Source: Cryptomeria japonica (lineage: Eukaryota > Streptophyta > Pinopsida > Cupressales > Cupressaceae). Taken from it: DNA of 64,000 nucleotides. Both the position numbers and the translations under genes were made by a program. The stretch spans positions 60,001-124,000 of the forward strand of contig NW_026728918.1 of the NCBI RefSeq assembly GCF_030272615.1. Reading direction: 5' to 3'. This document shows positions 11,881 through 23,597 of the stretch, one piece after another (the first letter of the stretch is position 1; every line of letters begins with the position of its first letter). The notes beneath the pieces are model-generated. The model saw only the letters and a program-made list of their open reading frames with translations, did no database searches and was not told the DNA's origin.

Positions 11881-12920
11881 GATAGTATCTACCACTCCAT
11901 CACTAACAACATTCATGTTGTCATCATTGTCATATTTCCAGTACTTTCTCTTTTCTTTAGAACTATAACCTTGCGATGTTTCTTTCCAAAGTGATATATC
12001 TCCCTTTTTTATAAGCACATCTTCCATTCTAAGGGCGTTATCTACCATTTTGTTGAATGAAGGATGTACTTGCATCTGGGCATTGTACTTTAATTCAAGG
12101 ATTAAGTTGTTTACAAAGATATCCATTTTCTCAAGGTCTGGGATAGTCTATGAATATCTAGAGAACATCTTTCTCCATCGTTGGAGAAAAGTGAGAAAGG
12201 GTTCTCTTGTTTTTTATTTGGTATTGCAAAGTTCTATCATAGTGACTGGGTGACGAATGTTGGAGGAGTATTGTTGTAGGAATAGTTGGATTAATTCTTC
12301 GAAAGTTTTTATTCCCATGGGTAGACTTGAGAACCATTCCATAGCTTGCCCCCCTAAACTTCTCGAGAAAAGGCACATGAGATACGTTTGGTTGTGCATG
12401 AACTCCATACATAAAGCACAAAATTCTCTGATATGATCTTGGGGGTCCGTATTCTCATCATATTTGTCAAACTTAGGCATTTCTACCCTTGAGGGAAAGG
12501 GAGGCATGTAAAGGTTTTTGTCAAATGGGAATGGGCATATTGTGTCCAGAGAAAATTGTTTTGGTGTTTTATCTTTGTTTTTTAGTTTTGTGACCTTGTT
12601 TGTAATGTTTGCATTTGTTTGTTTATCTTTCCCCATGGTGTCTCTTCTTCTTTAGTGATGAGGGGCTCCACATTATAACCAATAGGGAGTTTGGTGCCTT
12701 GCTTTGCTAATTCTAGGAAATAGTCTTCTTTTTCCCTAGCCATGATGACCTTCATCATTTTTTGAAATTCTTTATCATTCTGACATTTATGAATTTCGGC
12801 CTCGGGAGGCTCAGGAAGCTCAGATTCAGTTGATGAGGAATCACTGTTAGTGGCATGATTGCAGAAGTTGTCATGAGTGTCTCGTTTACTAGCTTCTCTT
12901 TCTTGTCTTTCCCTAGACAT
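11881..12920 (-). pseudogene. Truncated second copy of Tat-A gag (unit 2)
   Basis: This is a minus-strand copy of the Tat-A gag 5' two-thirds, starting at the MSRER methionine (12920) and cut off at 11881 by the duplication join. Frames retain FSLDTICPFPFDKNLYM, RSLGGQAMEWFSSLPMGIKTFEELIQ, MIELCNTK and the acidic N-terminus. Frame breaks occur near 12210 and 12600. The C-terminal knuckle region is absent because it lies outside the duplicated unit. Confidence 0.85.
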
Positions 12921-15153
12921 GGTGGGAGAGAGGGGCCGACCAAAGATTGGTAGATCGTAAACTAGTATTTGTGATAAGGGTCCGGTTTATTTGGAAAGAG
13001 ATTTTCTACAAAGAATGGATTGTTGTTTGATGAAAAGGGTGTTTTTTTATTTGTTTGTTTTGCTGCGAGAGTTTCTGGTTTGAACAGGCATTTGTAACCG
13101 ACCGAACTGAGAGCTAAATGTGTTGCAGTAGTTTGTTTAACATAGTGATTGAGAGAAGTTACTAAAATCTGGTCTAGTTTCAAGAATGATCTATCCTATG
13201 TAAGACGTTATCTAAGTTAACTTAGGTTTGATAAGATGTTGTTTGAACTAGCTTAAAGATGATCGACAAAATCGTGCAACGCAATGACAGGGGTACACTA
13301 TCAACGTTGTTTATGCTCAGGAGGATGATAACCAATTTTAGGCTCGCTATAGACTGTTTTAGGCAGGTTTGACTATTCTGGACTGATAAACTCAGAGACT
13401 TGTACGACATGATTTCTAAGACTGTACGACAGTATAGAAGCTTTAGGATAATAACAGTTTTGTTTTGTACGAGTTGCTCCCTAGTACAGTATAACAAATG
13501 GGCATGTCCCGAACGACAAAGGATTCAATGCAGTTTTGTCTCGTACGACATAGGATTTAGCTTTAAATGACAGACTTCTGGGTTTTGTATGACAGAGGAT
13601 TGATCTCGAATGACAAATTAGTAGACTCGTACAACACAGGATATGGTGCAGGACGACAAATGATCAGGTTCGTACGATTGTTAACAGGACAGAGACAAAA
13701 ATTATGAGTTTTTCAATAACTGAGTATGAGCAATTCTGAGATGGACTGATTTTTGACCAGGATAGACTAGTTTTGGACAAATTTTTGACTTAGGGTAGAC
13801 TAGTTCTGACACGGACAGAGTTTATCACTGTGTTGTTGATTTGTTTTCTCTAGTTTTAGTATTCCAGTTTTAGTTTGAGGGATGAAAACACAAAAAACAC
13901 GTAGTTCAAACAGTAACTCCAATCACAACATGCAAACCCTATGGAAGTTGGCTTAGAGAAGAAAACCTTTGCTTGCTAACTTAGGTACACACCCAATAGC
14001 TAATCAGAATATGGTCATTGAGTCTCACATAATGGATTCTCAACACCGTATTAACCGACTCCAAATGCTAATGGGAGCACAATATGGCAAGTGTCTTGGG
14101 AGAGTTACTATCTCTCTTGCAGAAACATTATCAACCTTTCGAAGGTGAATCGAGTAGCTTATAATTTTAATTGGATCTAGTAAGGGTTCCATTCAGCGCG
14201 TCAAGGTATAAACTCAATTAAGAGGTCTCGCAGCCTTGAAAACTAAGGTTCAATATACCCGAAAGTACTGAGGAGAGCTATTCCCAAGCACTGTCGTTGA
14301 CTTGATTTTCATCAAATCACATTTATTTTATAGTGAGCTGGAGTACTTGGCATTTAGCCATTCCCACTTAGGTCATTCTGCTCACACCGGCCATAAAGGC
14401 TTTAAGAGTTTTTAAGCTCCTCGGGAGGGCAAGCCTGCTAAAGATATACAAATCTCAAACAAAGAAAATGCCTCAAGGGACTGGATTTTTGATTGTCTAA
14501 AAACACAAGAGCATACTCTCCTACCTCTCGAAATTTACTTAAAACACAAAATACAGATTTGTTCTTTAACCAGATAGCAAGTTAGGTTCCTAAAAAATGA
14601 ATTTAAAGAATACACGATGTTTGGTTGATTCTCTTTAGGCAACCTGCAAAAACAATGTATCAGTAATCATGTTGTTTTCATTCTTTGACAGGCGTATGTT
14701 TGATTGATAAATTCTTTGACAAGAGTCCTACAAGAAACTGGTTAGGCTGTGAAAATATTAGGCAGACAAAAGATGATTTAGGGTTAGCGTCAGTATCATC
14801 AAAATTTGATAGAAGACCTGAAAAGTGAAACTTGCTTTAACCCAACAGAATACAGAATCATATGACAATTATCATAGAATAAAAAGACAAAAGAATTTTA
14901 TCATACGAGTCAGAACTAAGCATAGGACAATAGAAGATAAAATCAGATAATCAGAACAGCATGTCGTACGACACCACTTTCTGATTCATATGGCAAGTAA
15001 CATGCTTCAATATAATGTCGTACGATAAATAACATGCTTCAATATAATTTTGTATGATGTAGTGATACTATTCGTACAATATTTCGTAGAGATTGTACGG
15101 ATGAAACATGCAAGATAAAAAAAATGATTTTGAGGCCAAAAATTTAGTTTCCT
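12921..15153 (-). other. Duplicate Tat-A leader (unit 2)
   Basis: This collinear copy of 7396-9587 has the same GTACGAC motif array at about 13390-13690 and 14960-15100. Several intact palindromes (tcgtacga) survive here where unit 1 has CpG-decay variants. No coding region is seen. Confidence 0.7.
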
Positions 15154-15171
15154 GGCCCACGATGGGTGCCA
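15154..15171 (-). promoter_or_regulatory. Duplicate Tat-A primer-binding site
   Basis: The minus strand reads TGGCACCCATCGTGGGCC, adjoining the duplicate LTR. It is a slightly mutated version of the site at 9588-9605. Confidence 0.65.
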
Positions 15172-15175
15172 AAAA

Positions 15176-16277
15176 TATGTGTGTGAAAAGTGGACCTGTA
15201 TCTGTATCTGGAATACACAACACTCCAATTAATTCATTAGATGCATGGTTAGTAAATCAATAATCAATGAATAATAAACCATTACAAATCGACCCATTGC
15301 CTTCTAGTAGATGCGATTTTAGATTGCTCTCAGATTGCTAAGTTATCCAGTGACTTGACAACACCTAAATGAAGGATTTTTAAATCTATATGAACATGAA
15401 TATGAGCTAAATGGATGCAAGATTTAAGCTAGATATGCAAGATTAGTTTAACATGATTTAAGCCATATATGAATATTTAAGCTAAATGATTTAATGAATA
15501 TGAAATAACTAATATGCAATATCTCAATGCAAATTCTCAATGAACCTAGAGCAAAAACAACATAATAACAATATATTCTCCAGGCTTTTTGAATGAGAGA
15601 TGAGAGCCTGAATTTATAGAAAATTCATAAAGAAACCAAAGGCTAAGACGAAATGATGATGAGCTGTCAAGATTTTCCAAGAGGAAGCACAATCCAAGTG
15701 AATTGATGTGATTGGATGATTTTCTCAGTTTTAAAGGAAATTGAACTAAAATTAAGATAAAATCAAGAAAAAACTGATTTATTCTCTATTTCATTCAATT
15801 TTAATATTTAATTGTTTTAATTGCTTTCTTTGAGATTATTTATCAATTTTTAATTTGTTTTTCAAGATTATCTCCAATTGATTTCTTTTCTCAAACTTTT
15901 AATTCTTTTTTTTGTCAACTAATTCCTTTTTTGATTTGCTTCCTTTTTTGAAGATTTGTGCTCATAATTTCCAATTCCTCTTTCTTGATTTGTTTCCCTT
16001 TTTGAAGATTTATGGCAAATTGATTTATTTAATTAAATATGCTAGGATATTTAATAAAAAAAATAAGATAATTGTTTTAAATGATTTACTTGGAATGATT
16101 TAATTAATTAAATAAATATTTAATTAATATTGGTTGATTAATTTTGCCATGTGACATTTGATGATTATAGAATTAATTGTGTACTCAAGATTTATTTAAT
16201 TGCCTTTTGTTAGGACCTTGGTGACGTTGTTGAGATTAGGGACCCATGGTTTAGATGACCATTTTTAGGGTATTACA
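15176..16277 (-). repeat. Duplicate Tat-A LTR (1102 bp, unit 2)
   Basis: It has the same length and termini as 9610-10711, with scattered substitutions (for example the first tg is now ta on the + strand). Copia sequence follows at 16278 with the same cttag, showing that it was copied together with its insertion site. Confidence 0.85.
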
Positions 16278-17522
16278 CTTAGGTGGAAGGAATAGATTTT
16301 GAAGAAACTTTTTCTCTGGTAGAAAGGATGGAAGCTATACGTATGTTTCTTGTATTTTCTTCTTACAAGAACTTTAGATTTTATCAAATGGATGCCAAGA
16401 TAGCATTTTTGAATGGAGATCTAAAAGAAGAAGTATACATTGAGAAAACGGATGGGTTTATACTAATAGAAGATCTAGATATGGTGTGCAGACTGAAGAA
16501 ATCATTGTATGGGCTGAAATACGTTTCCAAGGTTTGGTATGAAGATTAGACAGGTATTTTCTATGATAGAATTTTAGGAAAGGTACAATAGATAGTAATC
16601 TTTATTTTAAGATTGATGGAGATAAGTTATTGATTGTTATAGTTTATGTTGATGACATTATATTCAAAGGAAATGATAGCTTATGTAAAGATTTTTCTAA
16701 AGAGATGGAAAAAGAGTTTGAAATGCCAATGATTGGTGAGTTATCTTTCTTTCTTGGATTACAAGTTATTTAATCTAAAACTAGAATTTTTAGCTCACAA
16801 AGAAAGTATGTGAAAGAAATGATGAAGAAATTTGAGTTTGATGGTTGTAAACCTATTACAACTCCTTTGACTGTTGGTTGCAAGCTAAGAAAACATAATG
16901 AATCCCTAGAGATTAATTAGAAGCAAAAATCAATTATTGATAGATTATTGTATTTGGCAGCATCTAGGCTAGATATCATGCAGGTTGTATGTTTGGAGGC
17001 TAGGTTTTAGGCAAATCCTAAGGTTACACATGAGCAAGTTATGAAAAGAATTTTCATATATTTGAAAGGTACTGTAGATTTTAGAATTTGGTATAAAAAA
17101 GGTGGAGATTTCATGTTAAAAGTTTATACTGATGTAGATTGGGTTGGAAATGTCGATGATTGGAAGAGTACTAGTGGTAGTGCTTTCTTTTTAGGAGACA
17201 AAATGGTCTCTTGGTTCAGTATGAAACAAGACTTAGTTTCCATATAGACTGATAGAAGATCTAAATATGGTGTGTAGACTGAAGAAATCATTGTATGGGC
17301 TCAAACAGGTTTCCAAGGTTTCGTACGCAAGATTATACAGGTATTTGCTATGACAAAATTTCAGGAAAGGTACAATAGATAGTAATATTTATTTCAATAT
17401 TGATAGAGATAAGTTATTGATTGTTACAGTTTATGTTGATGACATATTATTCAAAGGAAATGATAGCTTATGTAAAGATTTTTCTAAAGAGATGCAAAAA
17501 GATTTTGAATGTCAATGATTAG
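16278..17522 (+). pseudogene. Ty1/copia RT-RNase H fragment, unit 2, left of Tat-B
   Basis: The + strand frames read VEGIDFEETFSLVERMEAIRM, FYQMDAKIAFLNGDLKEEVYIE, VYVDDIIFKGND, SSQRKYVKEMMKKFEFDGC and KVYTDVDWVGNVDDWKSTSG, ending with SMKQDLVSI at 17247. At about 17250 the sequence jumps back to RT (RRSKYGV, then KKSLYGLK-equivalent DNA), a roughly 780-bp direct duplication with a junction identical to that in unit 1. The second RT copy is cut at 17522 by Tat-B. Stops and a frameshift (near 16550) disable it. Confidence 0.85.
17518..17522. repeat. Tat-B target-site duplication, left (attag)
   Basis: attag directly precedes the 5' LTR, and the same attag follows the 3' LTR at 33483-33487. 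The unduplicated site occurs inside the related copia copy of unit 1 ('tcaatgattagtgag', near 11476), which confirms a clean insertion. Confidence 0.93.
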
Positions 17523-19313
17523 TGTAGTCACATAAATCTGTCCATTTAATTAAATGAATATTTAATATTTATTTGATTATTTAACCATCAATTAATAATT
17601 AATTAAATTAATATTTAATTAATTCATCTTAACCCTCTTCTCCTATTAATTAAATAAATTATTCAATTTATTTGATTTAATTCGCTTAACCAAATTCAGA
17701 CCATTAATTAAATAAATAAATCATATTTATTTAATTAAATCTTCTCTCACATTTAAATAAATTAATATTTATTTAAAACCCCCAAAATCCCACCTCTCAC
17801 ATTTAAATAAATTAACATTTATTTAAATCACCTTTATCCTCTACCCACTTGCATTTTCCTACAAAAGCAAGTTGCACAATTATTTTAAATAAATAATTTA
17901 TTTAAATCACCTTTATCCTCCACCCACTTGTATTTTCCTACAAAAGCAAGTTGCACAACTATTTTAAATAAATTATTTATTTAAAATCCTATTTATCCTC
18001 ACCCACTTGAAACCTTTAATGGTTTCCCTTAAAGTATTCAAACTTGATGGCTTTAAAGTCTTCAAACTTGATGGCTTCCTTCTATAGTCTTCTTAAGACT
18101 TTAATGGTTTTCCTTAAAGTCTTCAAGCCTTTAATGGTTCCCCTCAAAGTCTTCAAGCATTTTAATGCTTTATCTTCCTTTTTCTCATTTAAATAAATTA
18201 ATATTTATTTGAATATTTATCCAAATACAACTTGCACACATTTATTGAAATAAATGAATTTTTATTTTAATAAAATCCTATTTTCCCTCACCCACCAAAT
18301 CCACTTGCAAAATCTAATCCCCTTCTAGATTCTTCTAACCCCTTCCTAATTAGCTTAATCCATCCCCTAATTATTGTCACATTCCTAAGCAAAATGGAGT
18401 CACTTCTCAAAGCCTAAAAGTCTTGGATAACCTTTGAAAGCTTCCAACCTTCAACCACTAAATGGCTCAAAGTCTTTGATAACCATTGAAGGCTTTCAAC
18501 CTTCAACCACTTAATCCCCAAAGTCTCCAATAACCATTAATGGTTACCTCAAACCCTCCCACATGGTTAAAACATTTGTTTTGACTCAACCTCTACCCAA
18601 CCCAAGGGTCTCATCAAGCCTTTAATGCTTTGACCATGATTATCTCTTAATCATTTGCACAAAGGTTTATCCTTGGATTAACTCTTAATCCAATGGGTAA
18701 TCTTAATTTAGACTTGACCCTTACCTTCTAGATAACCATGAGGTCTTCTCAGGCCTTTAATGCCTCCAACCTCTTCTCTCAACCCAATCCTATGTTGACA
18801 CTTGTCACCATTTTATTGGTGCCAATTGTGCACATGGATCCCCAACTTTCAAACTTGGCCCTTGATTAAACCATTCAATCTTAACCCTTCATTTCCCCAT
18901 TTCTTCTATAAATAGAACCCTTCTCCTCAAGCAAAGGAGAAGCATTTTAGAGTATTGTTGTTATACTGGCATTAGCATAGAGCTTTTTCATAGCATCACT
19001 ATCTACTCTTGCATAGTATTTTCTTATCATATTCAACCATCTTGAATCTCCATATGGCATCCATGGCTAGTGCTAAAAGCTGAGAGCTACACTCGTTTGG
19101 GACTTGGAGAGGAGAGGAACAAGGGAGGAGCAACTATGAGCATCTTGATTAGCTATTTCATTTTATGTTTATATGCTTTCTATTTCATGCTTAATATCTC
19201 TCTTGATATGCCTGTTTAGGATAATCTTTTGTTGCTAACACTAACGTTTGTTTCTTGTGCTCTTGTGTGTGTTGCCATCAAACAGATTTTCTAATCCTTT
19301 TTGCAGAGCATCA
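17523..19313 (+). repeat. Tat-B 5' LTR (1791 bp)
   Basis: It starts TGTAGTCACATAAA and ends GCAGAGCATCA (TG...CA). The first 800 bp is a series of AT-rich palindromes (attttaaataaat...atttatttaaaat) with a 79-bp direct repeat (17821 and 17900). A TATA box lies at 18907. The copy at 31692-33482 has the same length and one base difference. Confidence 0.95.
18907..18916 (+). promoter_or_regulatory. Tat-B LTR TATA box
   Basis: TATAAATAGA lies about 400 bp before the LTR end, is followed by the ordinary R/U5 stretch, and is identical in the 3' LTR (33076-33085). It is the probable RNA polymerase II promoter of the element. Confidence 0.75.
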
Positions 19314-22019
19314 TTTGGTGAACCCGACGTGAATCGAACACGCAAAAAGAGCAACTTTTTTTTTTAACCAATAACATGTTTGAATGTTGAAAATGTCACA
19401 CAGGTTGCGCTTTTGACACTGTTTTGGTGCGTTTGACATTATTTTGGCGCTATTCACTCTGTTTCAGTGCTTTTCCCTTCTCTGTCTTTCCCTTTCTTTT
19501 AGTGCGTTTGTGTTAAATAGTGCCTCTGTTCAAACGCAGACTAGCGCTATTGTAACAAAACGTTGTACAAATCACCTTGTAACCAAAAAAAAAAAAAATT
19601 AGGCTTGTTGAAGCCCACCAAATAGGCGGATTTTACTAACTATTTTTCTCTTTTGTGCAGATTTAAATTAGATTAAAAAGTAGATTTATATTTTTTACTA
19701 ACTTGTTTTTTGAAGTTGGTTTTAAAAATGAATTCACTTTTTATTTTGGTTTAAAATTAACTTCACATTTCAAATTTGGGCTTTTAAAAAAGAATCACAC
19801 ATTTGTTTGGGGCTCTTAAAAAGAATTTCATTGTTCAAAGGTAAAAAGAACCACAAACTTATACAAAAACAACTTTATTTTTTTGCAAGTTAGGAAACAA
19901 ACTTCGTTTTGGTGCTTAAAATCAACAAGGCAAATTTTATTTCTTGCATCAAGATAAAACTCACAATCCACACTTCCATTTTTGGTGCAAATAAAATTCA
20001 CAATCAACTTGTCTCATTTTCAAAGCAATTTTCCTTCAAAGCAAAACGTGTTTTTCATTAAGTTGACCAGGATTTTCAAAATTCTAGATTACAAAACACA
20101 TTGCCTTTGAAGTTAAAAAGAACACCATGACTGTTGGAGCAACATCTCCAAATAGTTAGATCATATTGCCATGATGGATTAAAAAGAACAAGTGAATTTC
20201 ATGTTTGGCACGCTTGTGCACAAAAGTCAGTCGAGTGGACCTACTTCTAACACACACTATCCTCTCCCTTGGCTCTCGTGGTCCTAGGTGCAAGAGAAAA
20301 GTGTTAGTAACACTCAAAATTTTATTTTTTTAAGAGAGGCCTGCCAAGGGATCGATACTCTTGGGAACGACCTCGAGCGGTAAATCCTTCGAGCCGCTAT
20401 AGAAATCAGGTGAGAGCGAAAGCTGTAGCCTTGGGTATAGCTGTTCCTACAGTGTAACTGGCCGAAAGGACAAATGGGCCCCACCACCAGTTATAAGGCT
20501 CTTAAGTGAGTCACTGCAGAATGAACTTATGTCCAAAAACATCGAACATGACTAAACACCTTTAAGTAGTAGCCCACCCGTTCTATTGATTGAGGATATT
20601 TGAGGTACAATTTAGTGCAAGAGCATAGAAGGTTTTGCTCCCAAGATACTCACCATACATATTTCCTTGAGTAGAAACATAGCTTTTTGAAAAGTCACTT
20701 GTGACTTGATAAAAGTGGTGACTCCCCCATCATAGGGATCATCTATTTGTTATGCTCGTGCAAGACTTAGTATATCACATCCTTACCTGCCACGGCGGGA
20801 TTCATAAGGTATGTAGTACCAAAGTCGAAGAAATATCAAGATGTGGGCTAAATTTATCACAACTGGCCACTTGACCTTAGGGATAAAAAGTGTTTTAAGT
20901 GTGTTCGTTTTACAGACCTAGTGCAAATTGAGCCGACTTCAGGCTTTGGAAATACACCTTAAAATACATCTAAAGGAAGGGTCAAAAACAAGTCCAAGAA
21001 TTGGGTTGATCTAGACCCATACTCATTTGTGCCTTTGAGGCTACAATTTTGTGTTTGTGTGCTTGCTTTGTTTTCTTGTCAAAGAAAAATCAGAAAATCA
21101 ATCCCAAAAACAAAGTATTCATCCAACATCTATCAACACAACCAAAAATACCAAAAACAAAGTGCAAACAAACAAAGAGTCAAAAATTTATGACCATTCT
21201 TCACATCTTGCGAAAGAAGAAGTGTCATCAGAATATCACCTTGAAAAGGAGACCACTAAGCTCAAAGGCTTTAATCAAAAGGAGGAAATTCTTCTATATC
21301 AATCGACAAATCTTTGTCTCCCATAGAGTCTTTCTACATCGCATGCGTCTATACCTTTAAGGTAAAACAAACGAGTTTGATTCAGAATCATTGAACAGTA
21401 GAGCTTTTATGCAATATAGAGCTCTGAGTTATCACAAAAATCAAGGAGGAAAGATTAATCCCAATTTCTTCCCAAACATCTGTATCACCTACAACACAGC
21501 TCGAGAAGTGCCACCAACGTCTGAAAGGGAAGAAGAAGAGTTTGTCCCATTTGTGACACAAAGTTTTTATTGAAAGTTGAAAACATTTTCATCCATCATC
21601 CCACTCATACATCATCACTTCATCATCAATCCATCCCAACTCTCAAAACATTAAGAGGTTCTTGTCCCACGATTCCTTTTTAGATATTGCTTGAAATCAA
21701 ACACATCACATCACTTTTAGATTGTTTCTACATCTAGGATAAGCTCATCCTAAGAGACACATCTACGCAGGTTAAAACTAGTTCATGAGTGAATCCTCTC
21801 ATTGCTAGGTAGTCAAAATCTGTAACACATCTCAGATTTCTCTACACCTTACCACATCCAAACTTATCAAACAAACAAGCAATTCAAAGAAAGGAATTTC
21901 GGTTACATCTACCTTAAAAGTGCTAGAGATCCCCATACAACACAAATCACCAATCATCAATCTTTCATCACCAACTCATCATCATCTTCAATCAACTTCA
22001 AAACAAACTTGCAAACAAA
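19314..22019 (+). other. Tat-B 5' leader (2.7 kb, non-coding)
   Basis: The leader begins with the PBS and runs to the gag ATG. It holds only short, overlapping open frames (for example 21049-21360) with low-complexity Lys/Gln/Asn composition, which I do not call genes. A block at about 20330-20560 is markedly richer in G+C than its surroundings and contains several short complementary stretches, so it could be an RNA packaging or dimerisation structure. The last 400 nt before gag are C/A-rich and nearly free of G (for example 21585-21650 and 21940-22010), resembling an unstructured ribosome loading region. Confidence 0.7.
19316..19335 (+). promoter_or_regulatory. Tat-B primer-binding site
   Basis: Two bases after the LTR the sequence is TGGTGAACCCGACGTGAATC, continuing GAACACGC. 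Its reverse complement has the form of a tRNA 3' half: a T-arm with loop TTCGATT and a 5-bp stem, a 7-nt acceptor strand, a discriminator A and CCA. Complementarity may therefore extend to about 19343. I could not match the acceptor stem to a named tRNA from memory. Confidence 0.8.
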
Positions 22020-23597
22020 ATGGCTCAAACCCGATCACGATCAAGGCAACGAGAAATAGAAATTGAGGAAGAAGAGGACAACCTCAATGAATTTCAAGAA
22101 GCACTTGGAGGAACTGGGAATGATGAAAACCCAGGTACACCCACTCCTTCAACAATCGAAAGGGTTCAGCATAACCCTCATTTTAACAGATTATTTGATG
22201 AAATTCTCAGGAGCAATGTGGATGCTCACTTCTTAAGACTTGCTCAAGAAGGAGCCAAACTCCCCTCAGACTTTGATCTTGCCCAATTAAGACAAGCATC
22301 AGAAAGACAAAGTCGCCATGAGGAGGAAAGAGGTAGAAATCCCATCAGATATAACATCCCTCGAGGTAACCCACCACCTCCTCCTCCAAATGAAATGGAG
22401 ATGTTGCGGCAACAAGTCGAGAATCTCGCCCAACAACTTCATAGTGGTGTTAAGACCAATCAATTTTCACTTAACGACATCTGTCCCTATCCGTTTGATA
22501 GGAATCTTTATATGCCACCCTTTCCACGCGGGTTTGAAACACCCAAATTTGAAAAATATAGAGGAAAGGGGGATCCCCGTGATCATGTTCGAGAATTTCA
22601 TTCCGCTTGTCTTGAAGTGGCTTATGAGGACACATACCTAATGCGCCTTTTTCCCCAAAGCTTGGGAGGAACCACCACATCATGGTTTTCCCGATTACCA
22701 GGTGGCATTAGAACATTTGAGGAACTCATCCAGAAGTTCCTATCTCATTACTCTTATAATATTGAACGCGACATCACCATGGCTGATCTATGCAACACCA
22801 AACAAAAACCAGGTGAATTATTCGCAGTATTCCTGCAACGATGGCGCCAAATGTCTAGCAGACGTTCTCTTCAGTTACCTGAACGAGAACTAGTGGAAAT
22901 TTTCATTTCCAACTTAAACGAAGAAATGGAATTTCACCTGGATGTCAAAGACACCGATTCTTTTAACGATATGATCACCAAGGGTATAAAATGTGAGCGG
23001 GCACTCATCAAAAAAGGACTCATCAAAATCTTTAATGAACCCAAAGATGGTCCTCGCCCGCGCTTCAATAGCGATAAACCGAACTTCTGGAACAAGAATA
23101 AGAATATCGTCAACGATGGAGTTGTGGATGCTCGGACTATCCAAAATGCACAACCTGTGGTTCGATTTGCAGGACAAAATCCTCCACCTCAGAATAACAC
23201 AAATGTTCCTTCCAATCAAGCTCGCATCACATCTCATGATGAACCAAGACCTCGTCCACAAAAACAAAAACGCACATACACTCCCTTAGGGGAACCCATT
23301 GAAACAGTGATGCGACAACTCATTTCTCAGAATTTGATCACTCTACCTAAGCTATCCAACTATGAGCCGCAAGTCAAACCGGCATGGTGGAGAGATACTG
23401 AACATTGTGAGTTCCATCAAGGAAGAGGACACAAAACAAGTAATTGTCACCGATTGAAAGATCTCATTCAGGATCTTATTGACCGAGGAGAAATTGAAAT
23501 TGAAGGACATGACCCAAAAACAACCAATAATGATCATCAGATGTTCAAGAATCCACTTCCATCACAAGATCAAAGGGGTCCTTCCACTTCCAGGTGA
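22020..23597 (+). CDS. gag: Tat-B Gag polyprotein (capsid/nucleocapsid)
   Basis: This 525-aa structural protein would assemble the cytoplasmic virus-like particle around element RNA. The N-terminus is charged (RSRSRQRE, then an acidic run). A proline run lies near residues 119-124 and a coiled-coil-like EMEMLRQQVENLAQQL follows. The conserved plant gag core spans about 145-290 (DICPYPFDRNLYMPPFP, TTTSWFSRLPGGIRTFEELI, LCNTKQKPGE, FLQRWRQM). A knuckle C463-x2-H466-x4-H471-x4-C476 (CEFHQGRGHKTSNC) precedes an acidic tail. The start is chosen because this ATG opens the frame and the two decayed relatives start at the equivalent place. It ends in TGA at 23595-23597, and the next base continues the same frame into pro. 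Confidence 0.92.
   Translation: MAQTRSRSRQREIEIEEEEDNLNEFQEALGGTGNDENPGTPTPSTIERVQHNPHFNRLFDEILRSNVDAHFLRLAQEGAKLPSDFDLAQLRQASERQSRHEEERGRNPIRYNIPRGNPPPPPPNEMEMLRQQVENLAQQLHSGVKTNQFSLNDICPYPFDRNLYMPPFPRGFETPKFEKYRGKGDPRDHVREFHSACLEVAYEDTYLMRLFPQSLGGTTTSWFSRLPGGIRTFEELIQKFLSHYSYNIERDITMADLCNTKQKPGELFAVFLQRWRQMSSRRSLQLPERELVEIFISNLNEEMEFHLDVKDTDSFNDMITKGIKCERALIKKGLIKIFNEPKDGPRPRFNSDKPNFWNKNKNIVNDGVVDARTIQNAQPVVRFAGQNPPPQNNTNVPSNQARITSHDEPRPRPQKQKRTYTPLGEPIETVMRQLISQNLITLPKLSNYEPQVKPAWWRDTEHCEFHQGRGHKTSNCHRLKDLIQDLIDRGEIEIEGHDPKTTNNDHQMFKNPLPSQDQRGPSTSR

Larger units (their letters stand above)
11881..17522. repeat. Tandem duplication unit 2 (continues at 33488-33879 beyond Tat-B)
   Basis: This is the second copy of the gag-leader-LTR-copia block. 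It is interrupted after 17522 by the Tat-B insertion and resumes at 33488. The point equivalent to the end of unit 1 ('gtttatact' before gat) is at 33879. Without Tat-B the unit is about 6.03 kb, and the excess over unit 1 matches the roughly 470-bp copia segment deleted in unit 1. Confidence 0.85.

Noticed and set aside
17600-18300. CRISPR-like spaced repeats
   Set aside because: The repeats are LTR palindromes and tandem units of unequal spacing in plant DNA, not a repeat-spacer array.
21049-21573. Upstream genes in the Tat-B leader
   Set aside because: Two frames overlap on the same DNA with biased Lys/Asn/Gln composition; no conserved protein, and the region is leader.
22914-23267. 117-aa minus-strand frame opposite gag
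   Set aside because: Antisense shadow of the Gag C-terminal half.
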